This document shows, in pieces, positions 26,268 through 34,596 of a stretch of 64,000 nt of DNA (position 1 is its first letter; every line of letters starts with the position of its first letter). The notes below the pieces were generated by a model. That model was given only the letters and a program-made list of their open reading frames with translations, searched no databases and was not told where the DNA came from. Origin of the DNA: Hymenobacter metallilatus (lineage in GTDB: Bacteria > Bacteroidota > Bacteroidia > Cytophagales > Hymenobacteraceae); NCBI RefSeq assembly GCF_003944705.1, contig NZ_RWIS01000014.1:62001-126000 (forward strand), read 5' to 3'. The translations under genes were made by a program, and so were the position numbers.

Positions 26268-27647
26268 TTACGCTGTCTGGTCAGGCGGGGTGGGCGCCGT
26301 GCGCAGCAAGGCAAACCCCAGCCCACCGGCCGTGAGCGAGGCCAGTAGAATGGCCAGCTTGGCCACGTCGGTATCCGCCGAGTGCTCCCCCAGCGCCAGC
26401 AGGGTCACGAAAATGGACATGGTAAAGCCGATACCCCCCAGCACGCCCGCGCCCCACAGGTGCCGCCACGAGACGCCGGGCGGCAGCGACGCCCAGCTCA
26501 GGCGCACCGTGAGCCAGCTCAGCGCCCCGATGCCCAGCGGCTTGCCCACCACCAGGCCCACCAGGATGCCCAGCCCCAGCGGCGAGAGCAGCCCGCGCAC
26601 GGCCGCCGGCGCAATCACCAGGCTGGTGTTGGCGAAGGCAAACAGCGGGATGATGCCGAAGCTCACCGCCGAGTGCAGCTGCTGTTCCAGGCGCTGGGCG
26701 GGCGAGCTGCTCTGCAGGTACAGCGCCTCCAGCTCTTCGCTGAGTACCCGAGCGTCCACGTCGGGACCGGGTGGGTCGCTGCGTACCAGGGCCAGGCGCT
26801 CCTCTACCCGGCGCAGCAGCTCGGGGCGCGTGAGGGCGATGCGGAAGGGAATGGCCACCGCCAGCAGTACCCCGGCCAGCGTGGCATGGATGCCCGATTC
26901 GAGCATAAAAAACCACAGCACCGCGCCCAGCGGCAGGTAGGCCCAGAGGCTGCGCACGCGCAGGTAGTTGAACGCCAGCAGCAGCCCCCAGGTGCCTAAG
27001 GCCAGGTATAAGTAATTCAGATGCAGTTCCTTGGTGTAGAAGCCGGCAATGACGAGCACAGCTCCCAGATCATCGACGATGGCCAGGGCCGTGAGGAAGA
27101 CCTTCAGGCCCAGCGGCACGCGCGGGCCCAGCAGCTGCAGTACGGCCAGGGCAAAGGCAATGTCAGTGGCCATCGGGATGCCCCAGCCGCCGGCCGTGGG
27201 CGCGGCGTGGTTGAAGACGGCGAACAGCAGGGCCGGCACCAGCATCCCGCCCACGGCACCCGCTATGGGCAGGGCAGCCTGCTGCGGCGAGGACAGCTCG
27301 CCATCGAGGACTTCGCGCTTGATTTCCAGGCCCACGATGAGGAAGAAGATGGTCATCAGCCCGTCGTTGATCCACTCCCCCAGCGTGTGGTCGAGCACCA
27401 GGCCGTTGGCGCTCAGGCGCAGGTGCTGGTCCCAGACGGCGGGGAAGTAGCGGGCTGGCCCCCAGCTGGTATTGGCCAGCAGCAGCGCCAGCACAGCACT
27501 TAGCATGAGCACAATACCACTGGCCGCTTCACGCCGAAAAAACTCGGTGAAGGGTCGGATGAGCGGGCGAACCAAAGGACGGACGAGGGAAGGTATCAAC
27601 AGGAGGGATGTAAAGCGGCGGCCACCGGAGCGGGTCGCACATGGCAT
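26268..27647 (-). CDS. nhaA: Na+/H+ antiporter NhaA
   Basis: 459 residues. The NhaA signature is complete: LGEWINDGLMTIFFLIVGLE, IPMATDIAFALAVL, and the ion-binding Asp pair in LAIVDDLGAVLVIAGFY. Helices continue to GGIGFTMSIFVTLLALGE near the C-terminus. It exchanges cytoplasmic Na+ for external H+ in the inner membrane. It is the third gene of the fluoride-riboswitch operon, 32 bp after the DUF190 gene. NhaA is one of the families previously seen under fluoride riboswitch control, so its job is likely ion and pH balance during fluoride export. Confidence 0.95.
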   Translation of the reverse strand: MPCATRSGGRRFTSLLLIPSLVRPLVRPLIRPFTEFFRREAASGIVLMLSAVLALLLANTSWGPARYFPAVWDQHLRLSANGLVLDHTLGEWINDGLMTIFFLIVGLEIKREVLDGELSSPQQAALPIAGAVGGMLVPALLFAVFNHAAPTAGGWGIPMATDIAFALAVLQLLGPRVPLGLKVFLTALAIVDDLGAVLVIAGFYTKELHLNYLYLALGTWGLLLAFNYLRVRSLWAYLPLGAVLWFFMLESGIHATLAGVLLAVAIPFRIALTRPELLRRVEERLALVRSDPPGPDVDARVLSEELEALYLQSSSPAQRLEQQLHSAVSFGIIPLFAFANTSLVIAPAAVRGLLSPLGLGILVGLVVGKPLGIGALSWLTVRLSWASLPPGVSWRHLWGAGVLGGIGFTMSIFVTLLALGEHSADTDVAKLAILLASLTAGGLGFALLRTAPTPPDQTA

Positions 27648-27679
27648 ACTAGGTAAAAAGTCGGGGCACGCCGCGCCGC

Positions 27680-28045
27680 TCAGTGCTCCACGCTGCCGCT
27701 CTCGCGCAGCAGCACCCGCACCTGGGCCAGCAACGGCTGATTCTGCTCCAGAAACCGGGCAATCTGGTCGGGCGAGTCAATCAGCTCCACGCACTGCGGG
27801 TGCTTCACGGGCAGGTGCTCGTGGTGGCCGTGGTGCAGGGCGTCGCCGCGCAGGTAGCCGGCCGTTACGTTAAAGGACAGGGCCTGCTCGATGCCCAGCG
27901 CTTTGGCGGCTTTCAGCAGCTCGTGGGCCAGGGGCTGCCCCAGCAGCCGGCGCCAGCCCTGCCGGCCGGCTACGTGGGTGCCGTGCTCGAAGTAGAGCCG
28001 CAGCACGGTGTAGGGCGTGTGGGGTGGGGGCGTGGGGCGCTTCAT
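27680..28045 (-). CDS. DUF190 family protein in the fluoride operon
   Basis: 121 residues. The C-terminal half HEHLPVKHPQCVELIDSPDQ and IARFLEQNQPLL matches DUF190, small PII-like proteins frequently found beside CrcB genes; the N-terminal half has VLRLYFEHGTHVAGRQGW and ALGIEQALSFNVTAGYLRGD. A His-rich loop (DALHHGHHEH) is notable. The start overlaps the stop of the CLC gene (ATGA type), so the two are translationally coupled. A regulatory or sensory role towards the transporters is inferred; no biochemical function is established. Confidence 0.75.
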   Translation of the reverse strand: MKRPTPPPHTPYTVLRLYFEHGTHVAGRQGWRRLLGQPLAHELLKAAKALGIEQALSFNVTAGYLRGDALHHGHHEHLPVKHPQCVELIDSPDQIARFLEQNQPLLAQVRVLLRESGSVEH

Positions 28046-29388
28046 GACTGGGCTTTATGGTTGGCGGCCGTGGCGCGGCCATTCTCACGGTGGGTGGGAA
28101 TGTTGCCCAACTGCTGGCCCTGCTCGCGGCCGAAGCGCAGGTGCTTGGCGTGGCCAATGACCTGCGCCGAATAGATGCCCGTGTGGCCCGAAAACAGGTA
28201 GGCCGTCACGCAGGCCAGCGCCAGGTACACCCCGGTGTGCGCGCCGAACAGCTCCAGCCCCATCAAGGTGCAGGCCAGCGGCGTGTTGGCCGCGCCCGCA
28301 AACACGCCCACGAAGCCCATGGCCGCCAGCAGCGCCACCGGCAGAGGCAGCACCAGCGCCAGCGCCGAGCCCAGCGTGGCCCCGATGAAAAACAGCGGCG
28401 TCACCTCCCCGCCCTTGAAGCCGCAGCCCAGCGTGAGGGCCGTGAGTACGAGCTTGAGCAGGAAATCCTGCGGCAGCGCCGCCGTCTGAAACGAGGCCAG
28501 AATGGTGGGTACGCCCAGCCCGATGTACTTGGTAGTGCCCAGGGCAAAAACGGCCAGTGCTACCAGCACCCCACCCACCACGGGCCGCAGCGGCGGGTAG
28601 CTAATGCGCTTAAACCAGTGCGTAATCTGGTGGGTAAGCGTGGCGAAGCCCCGCGCCGTGAGCCCGAACGCAATGCCGCAACCCAGCGTGAGCACCAGCC
28701 CGAGCGGCGTAATCGGCAGGGCCTCCAGCTGCGGGTAGTGCGAGTGGCCCACGCCCCAGGCCTTGGTGACGAGGTCGGCGCAGACGGCGGCCAGAAAGCT
28801 GGGCACAATGGCATCATAGCGAATCGTGCCAATCAAAAACACTTCCAGCCCGAACACGGCCCCGGCCAGCGGCGTGCCGAACACGGAGGCAAAGCCCGCG
28901 CTGATGCCCGCAATGAGCAGAATTTTCCGGTCGCGGGGCCGTAGGCCAAATAGGCGGGTGAGCTGGTCGGCCAGGGTGCCACCCATCTGTACGGCCGTGC
29001 CCTCGCGGCCCGCCGAGCCGCCAAACAGGTGCGTGGCCAGCGTACCAAACAGCACCAGCGGGGCCATGCGCAGCGGAATGGTGGCCTGCGGGCGGTGAAT
29101 CTCGTCCAGCAGCAGGTTGTTGCCGCGCACCACGCCCTGGCCGAGGTAGTGGTAGCTGGCCCCGATAAGCAGGCCGCCGGCCGGCAGCAGCCAGAGTACC
29201 CAGGGGTGGGCTTCGCGCCAGACCGTGACCCAGTCGAGGGCGACCAGAAAGCCGGCCGAGGCCGAGCCCACGAGCACGCCCACGGCGGTGCAAATCAGCA
29301 GCCAGCGCAGCAGAAACAGTAGGTGGGGCGTTTGCTCAATAGCCAGTGAGGGCCGAAGAAAGCGGGGAAACGGGGAACGAAAGGCCAC
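28042..29388 (-). CDS. clcF: CLC-F type fluoride/proton antiporter
   Basis: CLC channel/transporter fold with about 10 or more helices. In the first selectivity loop the usual GSGIP is replaced by GNNLL (VVRGNNLLLDEIHRP); in CLC-F proteins the Ser is replaced by Asn or Met. The gating Glu is in GGSAGREGTAVQMGG, and GCGFKGGEVTPLFFIGA forms the third loop. It exports fluoride from the cytoplasm in exchange for protons. The gene lies directly behind a fluoride riboswitch. In-frame ATGs at 29463 and 29493 lie inside the riboswitch, upstream of its terminator, so I place the start at the GTG at 29388 (TTG at 29394 is an alternative). Start is uncertain, identity is strong. Confidence 0.9.
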   Translation of the reverse strand: MAFRSPFPRFLRPSLAIEQTPHLLFLLRWLLICTAVGVLVGSASAGFLVALDWVTVWREAHPWVLWLLPAGGLLIGASYHYLGQGVVRGNNLLLDEIHRPQATIPLRMAPLVLFGTLATHLFGGSAGREGTAVQMGGTLADQLTRLFGLRPRDRKILLIAGISAGFASVFGTPLAGAVFGLEVFLIGTIRYDAIVPSFLAAVCADLVTKAWGVGHSHYPQLEALPITPLGLVLTLGCGIAFGLTARGFATLTHQITHWFKRISYPPLRPVVGGVLVALAVFALGTTKYIGLGVPTILASFQTAALPQDFLLKLVLTALTLGCGFKGGEVTPLFFIGATLGSALALVLPLPVALLAAMGFVGVFAGAANTPLACTLMGLELFGAHTGVYLALACVTAYLFSGHTGIYSAQVIGHAKHLRFGREQGQQLGNIPTHRENGRATAANHKAQS

Positions 29389-29410
29389 GGGCAACAGGGA
29401 ATAAAAAGCC

Positions 29411-29457
29411 AAAAAAAACCTACGCGCCACAGGCAGGAGGCCCGTAGGGTGCGTAGG
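29411..29457 (-). terminator. Riboswitch expression-platform terminator
   Basis: On the minus strand CCTACGC (29457-29451) pairs with GCGTAGG (29425-29419), with an inner GC-rich helix, followed by eight T residues. Its 5' arm is the CCUAC end of the fluoride aptamer, so folding of aptamer and terminator exclude each other. Fluoride binding should therefore allow read-through. Confidence 0.85.
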
Positions 29458-29510
29458 AATCATCAGCTCAACCCCGAAGCGTTGGCGGTTCACGGTGGAA
29501 ATCCATCACC
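29450..29510 (-). promoter_or_regulatory. Fluoride riboswitch (crcB motif) no. 1
   Basis: The minus strand reads GGTGATGG, then TTTCCACC closing the first helix, then AACCGCC, a short GC hairpin, and GGTTGAGCTGATGATTCCTA. These are the conserved blocks of the crcB-motif fluoride aptamer in the right order and spacing (pseudoknot-forming). It precedes the CLC-F, DUF190, NhaA operon. A second copy with the same blocks lies at 52024-52082. Confidence 0.92.
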
Positions 29511-29522
29511 GAACTTGTGGGG

Positions 29523-29530
29523 CAAAGATA
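29523..29530 (-). promoter_or_regulatory. Bacteroidota -7 box for the fluoride operon
   Basis: TATCTTTG on the minus strand fits the TAnnTTTG consensus and lies 13 bp before the aptamer, so transcription would start just ahead of the riboswitch. Confidence 0.6.
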
Positions 29531-29558
29531 AGACTTTGGTCTCACAACTCCGCCGGCT

Positions 29559-29981
29559 TTACGCGCCGGGCGCAAGCTGGTTGGTCAGGTCCACGAGCCG
29601 CGTGAGCGTGGCGTCGAGGTCCTGGGCGGTGGCCGCGTCCAGCAGCCCGTAGCCGCGCAGCTTGCCGCTGCGGCTGTCTTCGAGCTGCTCCCAGAGCACC
29701 GAGGCCTTGGTGCTGAGCAGGTGGCGCAAACTCACGGGCTGGCTGGGCAGCCCGTAGCGGGCGTGGAATGCCCCGATTTCGGCTCGCACTGCGGCAATGA
29801 TTTCGTGCAGGCGGGCGCGCTCGGCGGGGCTCAGGTCGTCCACCACGGGCTGGCTGGCAGCAGGGCCGGGGGCGGCCAGGGCCAGCAGCTGCTCGGCTTC
29901 CAGCAGTTGGGTTTCCACCAGGCGCACGAGCACGCCCAGTATGCGGCGGTGAGTGTCGGAGAGGGGAGGAGGTTGAACCAT
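29559..29981 (-). CDS. Hypothetical helical protein
   Basis: 140 residues from the ATG of MVQPPPLSDT; longer frames upstream run over the MFS gene and are artefacts. It is almost entirely helical and rich in Leu, Ala and Glu (ILGVLVRLVETQLLEAEQLL, then ERARLHEIIAAVRAEIGAF), without membrane or signal segments. No family recognised. It follows the MFS gene by 41 bp and is the last gene before the fluoride riboswitch, on the same strand, so it probably belongs to the YncE-MFS transcript. Confidence 0.6.
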   Translation of the reverse strand: MVQPPPLSDTHRRILGVLVRLVETQLLEAEQLLALAAPGPAASQPVVDDLSPAERARLHEIIAAVRAEIGAFHARYGLPSQPVSLRHLLSTKASVLWEQLEDSRSGKLRGYGLLDAATAQDLDATLTRLVDLTNQLAPGA

Positions 29982-30022
29982 AAGGTAGGAAGTACGGAAG
30001 CCAGCTGCGGCCGGCGGTTTAC

Positions 30023-31198
30023 TCATGCTCTGACCATCCCCACCCGCACGCGGGCCAGGTACGCTGCCACGCCCAGCGCCACGGCCGCCGCCAGCCCGAA
30101 CGTGGGCAGCGGCCCGTACCACTGCCAGAGCAGGCCCGCCCCGGTGCTGGCCACCAGCGCCGCCAGGCTGCTGAGGCCGGCAAAGGTGCCCAGCGCCGCC
30201 CCGGTATCGGCCTTGGCGCAAAGCGTGCTTACCCAGGCTTTGCCCACGCCTTCCGTAGCTGCCGCGTAGAGGCCGTAGAGCGCAAACAGCGCCCCGAACG
30301 CCCACAGGTCGTGGGCCAGGGCCACGCCGCCGTACACACCGGCAAACACCAGCAAGCCGCCCACCAGCAGGCGGCGCGGCCCCAGCCGGTCGGCCAGGTG
30401 GCCCAGGGGCCAGGCGCTGAACACGTAGGTCAGGTTGTAGAGGATATAGAAGCCGATAACCGTGGGGGCCGACAGCCCACGCTGCCGGGCCAGCAGCAGC
30501 AGAAACGCATCGGACGAGTTGAACAGCGCAAACACCAGTAGCCCGCCCACTACCCGCCGGTAGGCCGGCGGGGCCTGCCGCCAGTAGCCGAACGAGGCCC
30601 AGAACGGCACCACCGGCCGGCCCGAGGGCATGGCCCGCCGCTCGCGCAGCACCAGCGTGATGCCCACCGCGACCACCCCCGGCACGAAGGCCCACAGGAA
30701 TAGCGGCCGGTACTGACCCGGATGCGCGGCCAGCCAGCCCAGGGCCGCCAGCGGCCCCAGCACCGCGCCCAACGTGTCCATCGAGCGGTGGAAACCAAAG
30801 ACTTTGCCCCGGTCGGCGGGCGTGGTTTCGTCGCTGAGCAGGGCGTCCCGCGCCCCGGTGCGTAGGCCCTTGCCCAGCCGGTCGAGGGTGCGGGCCAGCA
30901 GCACCCAGGCCGGGGTGGCCAGCACCGCCAGCAGCGGCTTGCTGAGCGCGCTCAGCCCGTAGCCCCACTGCACGAAGGGCACCCGCCGGCCCAGCCGGTC
31001 GCTCCACTGCCCGAAGTAGCCCTTGCTCAGGCCCGCCACGGCTTCGGCCACGCCTTCAAGCAGACCGATGAAAAACACCGAAAAGCCGATGGACTGCAAA
31101 TACAGCGGCATCACGGGGTAGAGCATCTCACTGGCCAGGTCCGTAAACAGGCTGATGAGCGAAAGCAGCCACACGGCGCGGGTCAGGTACTTGGGCAT
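30023..31198 (-). CDS. MFS transporter
   Basis: 391 residues with about 12 helices. The N-terminus SLISLFTDLASEMLYPVMPL and the loop GYFGQWSDRLGRRVPFVQWG are typical of a subgroup of MFS drug/metabolite exporters; DRLGKGLRTGARDALLSDE follows helix 4. The substrate is unknown. It starts 9 bp after the YncE-like lipoprotein gene, so both are one transcript. Confidence 0.85.
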   Translation of the reverse strand: MPKYLTRAVWLLSLISLFTDLASEMLYPVMPLYLQSIGFSVFFIGLLEGVAEAVAGLSKGYFGQWSDRLGRRVPFVQWGYGLSALSKPLLAVLATPAWVLLARTLDRLGKGLRTGARDALLSDETTPADRGKVFGFHRSMDTLGAVLGPLAALGWLAAHPGQYRPLFLWAFVPGVVAVGITLVLRERRAMPSGRPVVPFWASFGYWRQAPPAYRRVVGGLLVFALFNSSDAFLLLLARQRGLSAPTVIGFYILYNLTYVFSAWPLGHLADRLGPRRLLVGGLLVFAGVYGGVALAHDLWAFGALFALYGLYAAATEGVGKAWVSTLCAKADTGAALGTFAGLSSLAALVASTGAGLLWQWYGPLPTFGLAAAVALGVAAYLARVRVGMVRA

Positions 31199-31207
31199 AG
31201 CAGGTCG

Positions 31208-32242
31208 TTACGGCGTGGGCCGGTAGATGCGCAGGGCGGCGGGCTGCCCCGGCCGTTGCGGCAGGGCTACAAAGTAGCGGTCCAGCGCCGGCGAATACAG
31301 CGAGGTGCCCGCCCCCGGTACCGTGGGCAGCAATTGCAGCACGGCGTAGCGGTCGGGCGTTTGCTGCTGCACCACCGCGACGTTGCCCGCCCCGCACGAC
31401 ACGTAGAGCCGCGCCCGCCGCGCGTCGTAGTACAGCCCATCGGCATCGGCCGGGATGGGCAGGCTGGCTACCTGCCGGCCGTCGACGGTGGAAAGCACTA
31501 CGAGCCGACCCGGCGCGCAGGCCACGAACAGGCGCTGGTGCGCCCGGTCCAGACCCATGGGAATGTTCTGGCTAGCCCCCGTCACCGGCCACGCCGCCAC
31601 TGCTTTGCGCGTGGCCCGGTCCAGCACCTCCACCTGGTTCAGGGCGGGCTCGTTCACGTAAATGCGCCCGCCGTCCAGCTCGAACTGCTTGGCGTAGCCG
31701 GCCAGTGGAATCTCGCCGGCCTGGGCATTACGGGCCACATCGATGAGGCCCAGCGCCCCGAAGGTTTTACCCACACCCACCACCAGTTGGTGGACCAGAC
31801 TGTCGTAGCGCAGGTTGTTGCAGGCTTCGCGGAAGGCGTAGTGGCGCACCGGCCGGTAGGTGCGGCCGTCCAGCTCGGTCACGCGCCCGTCGCCGCCGGT
31901 GGACACGAACAGGCGGTTGCCCTCGGGGCGGTATACCACCCATTTCGGCTCGTTGAAGCCGGGCAGGCTGGCCAGGGCGCGGCCCGCCCGCACGTCGATG
32001 ACTTCCACGGTGTGGTTGTCTTCGGCGGCTACAAACAGCCGCTGGCCGGCCGCGTCCAGCGCCATCAGGTCGAAGCCGCCCTGCACATTGGGCAGCGGCA
32101 CCGTGCGCTCCAGCGTGAGCAGCGGCCGGGCGGCTGGCGGGCTGGCCGCTTCAGGCTTTTCTTCCCGATTGCCCGGGTGGCAGCCGCCGGCCAGCAGCAG
32201 GAGCAGGGCGGCCCCCAGGGGCCAGGCAGTTTTGAGGGGCAT
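31208..32242 (-). CDS. YncE-like beta-propeller lipoprotein
   Basis: 344 residues from the ATG of MPLKTAWPLG. A lipoprotein signal with LLLLLAGGC is followed by seven-blade-like repeats (GQRLFVAAEDNHTVEVIDVR, GNRLFVSTGGDGRVTELDGR, GGRIYVNEPALNQVEVLDR, HQRLFVACAPGRLVVLSTVD). It is probably anchored in a periplasm-facing membrane. The function of YncE proteins is poorly known. A close paralogue lies at 63198 to the right edge, there directly behind a histidine kinase gene. It precedes the MFS gene by 9 bp. Confidence 0.85.
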   Translation of the reverse strand: MPLKTAWPLGAALLLLLAGGCHPGNREEKPEAASPPAARPLLTLERTVPLPNVQGGFDLMALDAAGQRLFVAAEDNHTVEVIDVRAGRALASLPGFNEPKWVVYRPEGNRLFVSTGGDGRVTELDGRTYRPVRHYAFREACNNLRYDSLVHQLVVGVGKTFGALGLIDVARNAQAGEIPLAGYAKQFELDGGRIYVNEPALNQVEVLDRATRKAVAAWPVTGASQNIPMGLDRAHQRLFVACAPGRLVVLSTVDGRQVASLPIPADADGLYYDARRARLYVSCGAGNVAVVQQQTPDRYAVLQLLPTVPGAGTSLYSPALDRYFVALPQRPGQPAALRIYRPTP

Positions 32243-32399
32243 AAACAGTGGGCTGAGGTGCGAATGGCCCAATATTCTGCCCTGATTCTGAGGATGCTTT
32301 GAGCAGCTTAAGTGGCGGCATGACGGGTATTACTGCTGGTATGAATATCCAGCTTAGCTTTGCTTCTACACTAAAACCTCAACAATTATTGAACGCTTG

Positions 32400-32627
32400 A
32401 TGATGAAAAACTACCAGTGCAAAAAGTGCAAGACGCATCTCACCAATAACACGACCCCTGCTGTTTTCAATTGCCCCGGTGGCGGGCACCACCAATGGAC
32501 GGACCTCGGCGAAGTAGGCCCTACCAACTACCAGTGTAAGAAGTGTGCGACGCTGGTTAAATCCAAGAGCACGCCTGCGGCGTTTAACTGTCCGGCCGGC
32601 AATCATCACCAGTGGACGAAGTTGTAG
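32400..32627 (+). CDS. Miniprotein with two tandem CxxC/HHQW repeats
   Basis: 75 residues. Two copies of the unit NYQCKKCxT...TPAxFNCPxGxHHQWT follow each other, spanning about residues 4-36 and 43-75. Each has CxxC, a later Cys and a His pair, which suggests a small zinc-ribbon-like fold. No family name known to me. Starts at 32400 or 32403 (ATG ATG). It lies 5 bp before a PD-(D/E)XK gene and in a low-GC segment, so the pair is likely one transcriptional unit of foreign origin. Confidence 0.7.
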   Translation: MMKNYQCKKCKTHLTNNTTPAVFNCPGGGHHQWTDLGEVGPTNYQCKKCATLVKSKSTPAAFNCPAGNHHQWTKL

Positions 32628-32632
32628 GTGCC

Positions 32633-33691
32633 ATGAAGCCTAATATCTTTTCGCTGGCTACAAAAGAGTTGTCACAGGATAGCTTTTTTGCTTGGCTGTT
32701 GCAATGGGGCAACGCAGATTGTCGGCAGTACAACGGCCCGCTACACGAGGCCGCCCAGGCGTTCATTCGGCTGCTGCTGCAATGCCCAGCCGACTACGAA
32801 ATCAAACAGGTAGAGGCCGGCCGGCAGTGGCAGGGCATTGACGTATGGGCCGAAGTCAATGGCGAGTATTTCATTGCCATTGAGGATAAGACCAATACCG
32901 GCGAGCATTCCGAACAATTGGAGCGCTACCATAAAATTGCCACCGAGCATTACCAGAATACGGGCTTCAAGCTGGTATTCATCTACCTGAAAACCGGCAA
33001 CGAAAGTATCACGACGCTGAATGAAATCGGGGCCAAAGGGTATGCTATTGTCAGTCGTAAGCTGGTTGTTGACGTGCTGGTAGCCCATCAGGTCGAGAAC
33101 GATATTTTTAACGACTTCAAAGAATACCTGTCAGATATCGAGCTACAATCCAATTCCTATCTGATCTTCAGCAATATCACCGACGACTGGAAAGCGGCAG
33201 AGGGATTTTTTGTTCGTCTTCAGGAGCTTGTTGGCGAATGGAGTGATTGGCGCTACGTGCCCAACCAGACCGGGGGATTCCTGGGCTTCTGGTACCATTG
33301 GCGCGGGACCGAGGAATTTGATTTGTACATCCAAATCGAAAACGGTTTTGCCAATGGAATTAAAGTAGTCATCAAAATCGGTGACTGGACGCCCAGTGTG
33401 GAAACGCTGTATGCTGTCTTAGAAGGACTTCAGCCCTACGCGCAGGCGCAGGGCCTCACCCTGCGCAAGCCGCAGAAATACCGGGCAGGAGCTACTTCTA
33501 CGCTGGCCGTCCTGTCTAATGCTTTCCTCGTTAACGAAGCCGGTGAGCTAAATATCGAAGCCTTCCTAGCTACACTAAAATCGCTGCAACTGGTTTTGGA
33601 TGAGTACAGCACTGCCGAACGGGCGAAAGCTCAACAATTGCTTGCGGCTGAAAGCCTCACCACGGTGTCGGCCACAACTCAGTCAGAGTAG
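32633..33691 (+). CDS. PD-(D/E)XK nuclease-superfamily protein
   Basis: 352 residues from the ATG of MKPNIFSLAT. The N-terminus has FSLATKELSQDSFFAWLLQW, typical of PDDEXK_4-type proteins, then the active-site region GIDVWAEVNGEYFIAIEDKT, with Asp, and Glu-x-Lys as EDK, followed by HSEQLERYHKI. The C-terminal 200 residues are less conserved (KVVIKIGDWTPSVETLY). Such proteins are common in accessory islands and may act in defence; that is inference. It follows the CxxC miniprotein by 5 bp and is closed by a strong terminator. Confidence 0.8.
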   Translation: MKPNIFSLATKELSQDSFFAWLLQWGNADCRQYNGPLHEAAQAFIRLLLQCPADYEIKQVEAGRQWQGIDVWAEVNGEYFIAIEDKTNTGEHSEQLERYHKIATEHYQNTGFKLVFIYLKTGNESITTLNEIGAKGYAIVSRKLVVDVLVAHQVENDIFNDFKEYLSDIELQSNSYLIFSNITDDWKAAEGFFVRLQELVGEWSDWRYVPNQTGGFLGFWYHWRGTEEFDLYIQIENGFANGIKVVIKIGDWTPSVETLYAVLEGLQPYAQAQGLTLRKPQKYRAGATSTLAVLSNAFLVNEAGELNIEAFLATLKSLQLVLDEYSTAERAKAQQLLAAESLTTVSATTQSE

Positions 33692-33722
33692 ATAAGAAAA
33701 GCATTAGGTGTCTGACGAAGCA

Positions 33723-33770
33723 TAAGAGGCGGGTTAATCGAAATATTCTTTTCGATTAACCCGCCTCTTA
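33723..33770. terminator. Strong bidirectional terminator
   Basis: A 21-bp stem (TAAGAGGCGGGTTAATCGAAA against its complement) with a 6-base loop lies between the converging PD-(D/E)XK gene and the minus-strand orphan. Confidence 0.85.
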
Positions 33771-33859
33771 CGTTAGATTTCTTCCTCTTTTACCCCGCCG
33801 ATTAGCCTTCTATTGCATGCTGCTAGTGGCTACGCATCTCTGGTAAAGCGTTGACAGAC

Positions 33860-34510
33860 TTACTTATACCGCACTGGCTGCGCAATAAACTTGACGTTTC
33901 GGTTGCCGGTATTGATAATCACCGGGTTGGCAATGAATATCCGGTACCTGGTTTTGCCCTCGTAGGGTATGGGCTGAATGTCCCGAATGTCCGCGTTCAG
34001 GTAGTATCCCCGCGGAAACAGCCCTTCCTCGTTCATTGAAGCCACCTGAACGCGCCTCACATGAATATTATCCGGGTTGAGGTCCCAGTCGCCAGTCCAG
34101 CCCTGGTTGATAATCGTGTTGAAATTATCACGGGATGCCACCTGAACACCTCTAAACTCCGCGTCCAGCTCATCAGATTCTACTGCCACGCTTCCAGCGG
34201 CGTATTGCCGTAAAAACTCGTTGATATTCTCTTGGAAGTGAGGTGCTACCTCGTAGAAGTTTAATTTATTTCTGATGCTTGCCGCCGCCGTAGCGCCTGC
34301 AGCAGATAATTCCATGAGATTGGCCAACTGGTTTTTGTTGAGCCGGCCGATGCCATTCTGAAATTGGTCCAGGAGGCGTGATTTTGCAGCATGCTGCTCT
34401 TCATCCGTCAAGCCAAAATAGCGTAGCTGTTCATTAAGCGTACTGTCTTTTTGGCTACCAGGTACGCCATGCAAAGCGAAAAGTATTGCCGCAGTTTGCT
34501 GCTCGTTCAT
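33860..34510 (-). CDS. Hypothetical protein
   Basis: 216 residues from the ATG of MNEQQTAAIL. No family recognised, and no signal or membrane segment. The N-terminal half is helical (LTDEEQHAAKSRLLDQFQNG, ELSAAGATAAASIRNKL); the C-terminal half is strand-rich (RYRIFIANPVIINTGNRNVK). It is AT-richer than the RND genes next to it and sits in the same low-GC insert as the PD-(D/E)XK pair. Confidence 0.55.
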   Translation of the reverse strand: MNEQQTAAILFALHGVPGSQKDSTLNEQLRYFGLTDEEQHAAKSRLLDQFQNGIGRLNKNQLANLMELSAAGATAAASIRNKLNFYEVAPHFQENINEFLRQYAAGSVAVESDELDAEFRGVQVASRDNFNTIINQGWTGDWDLNPDNIHVRRVQVASMNEEGLFPRGYYLNADIRDIQPIPYEGKTRYRIFIANPVIINTGNRNVKFIAQPVRYK

Positions 34511-34596
34511 CGGGTGTAGGTGAAATGGGAATGATGGTTGAATTGTACGAATGGGTCCGCCAGTCGTAAAGAAAGGCAAGCAAACGTAAAATCTTC

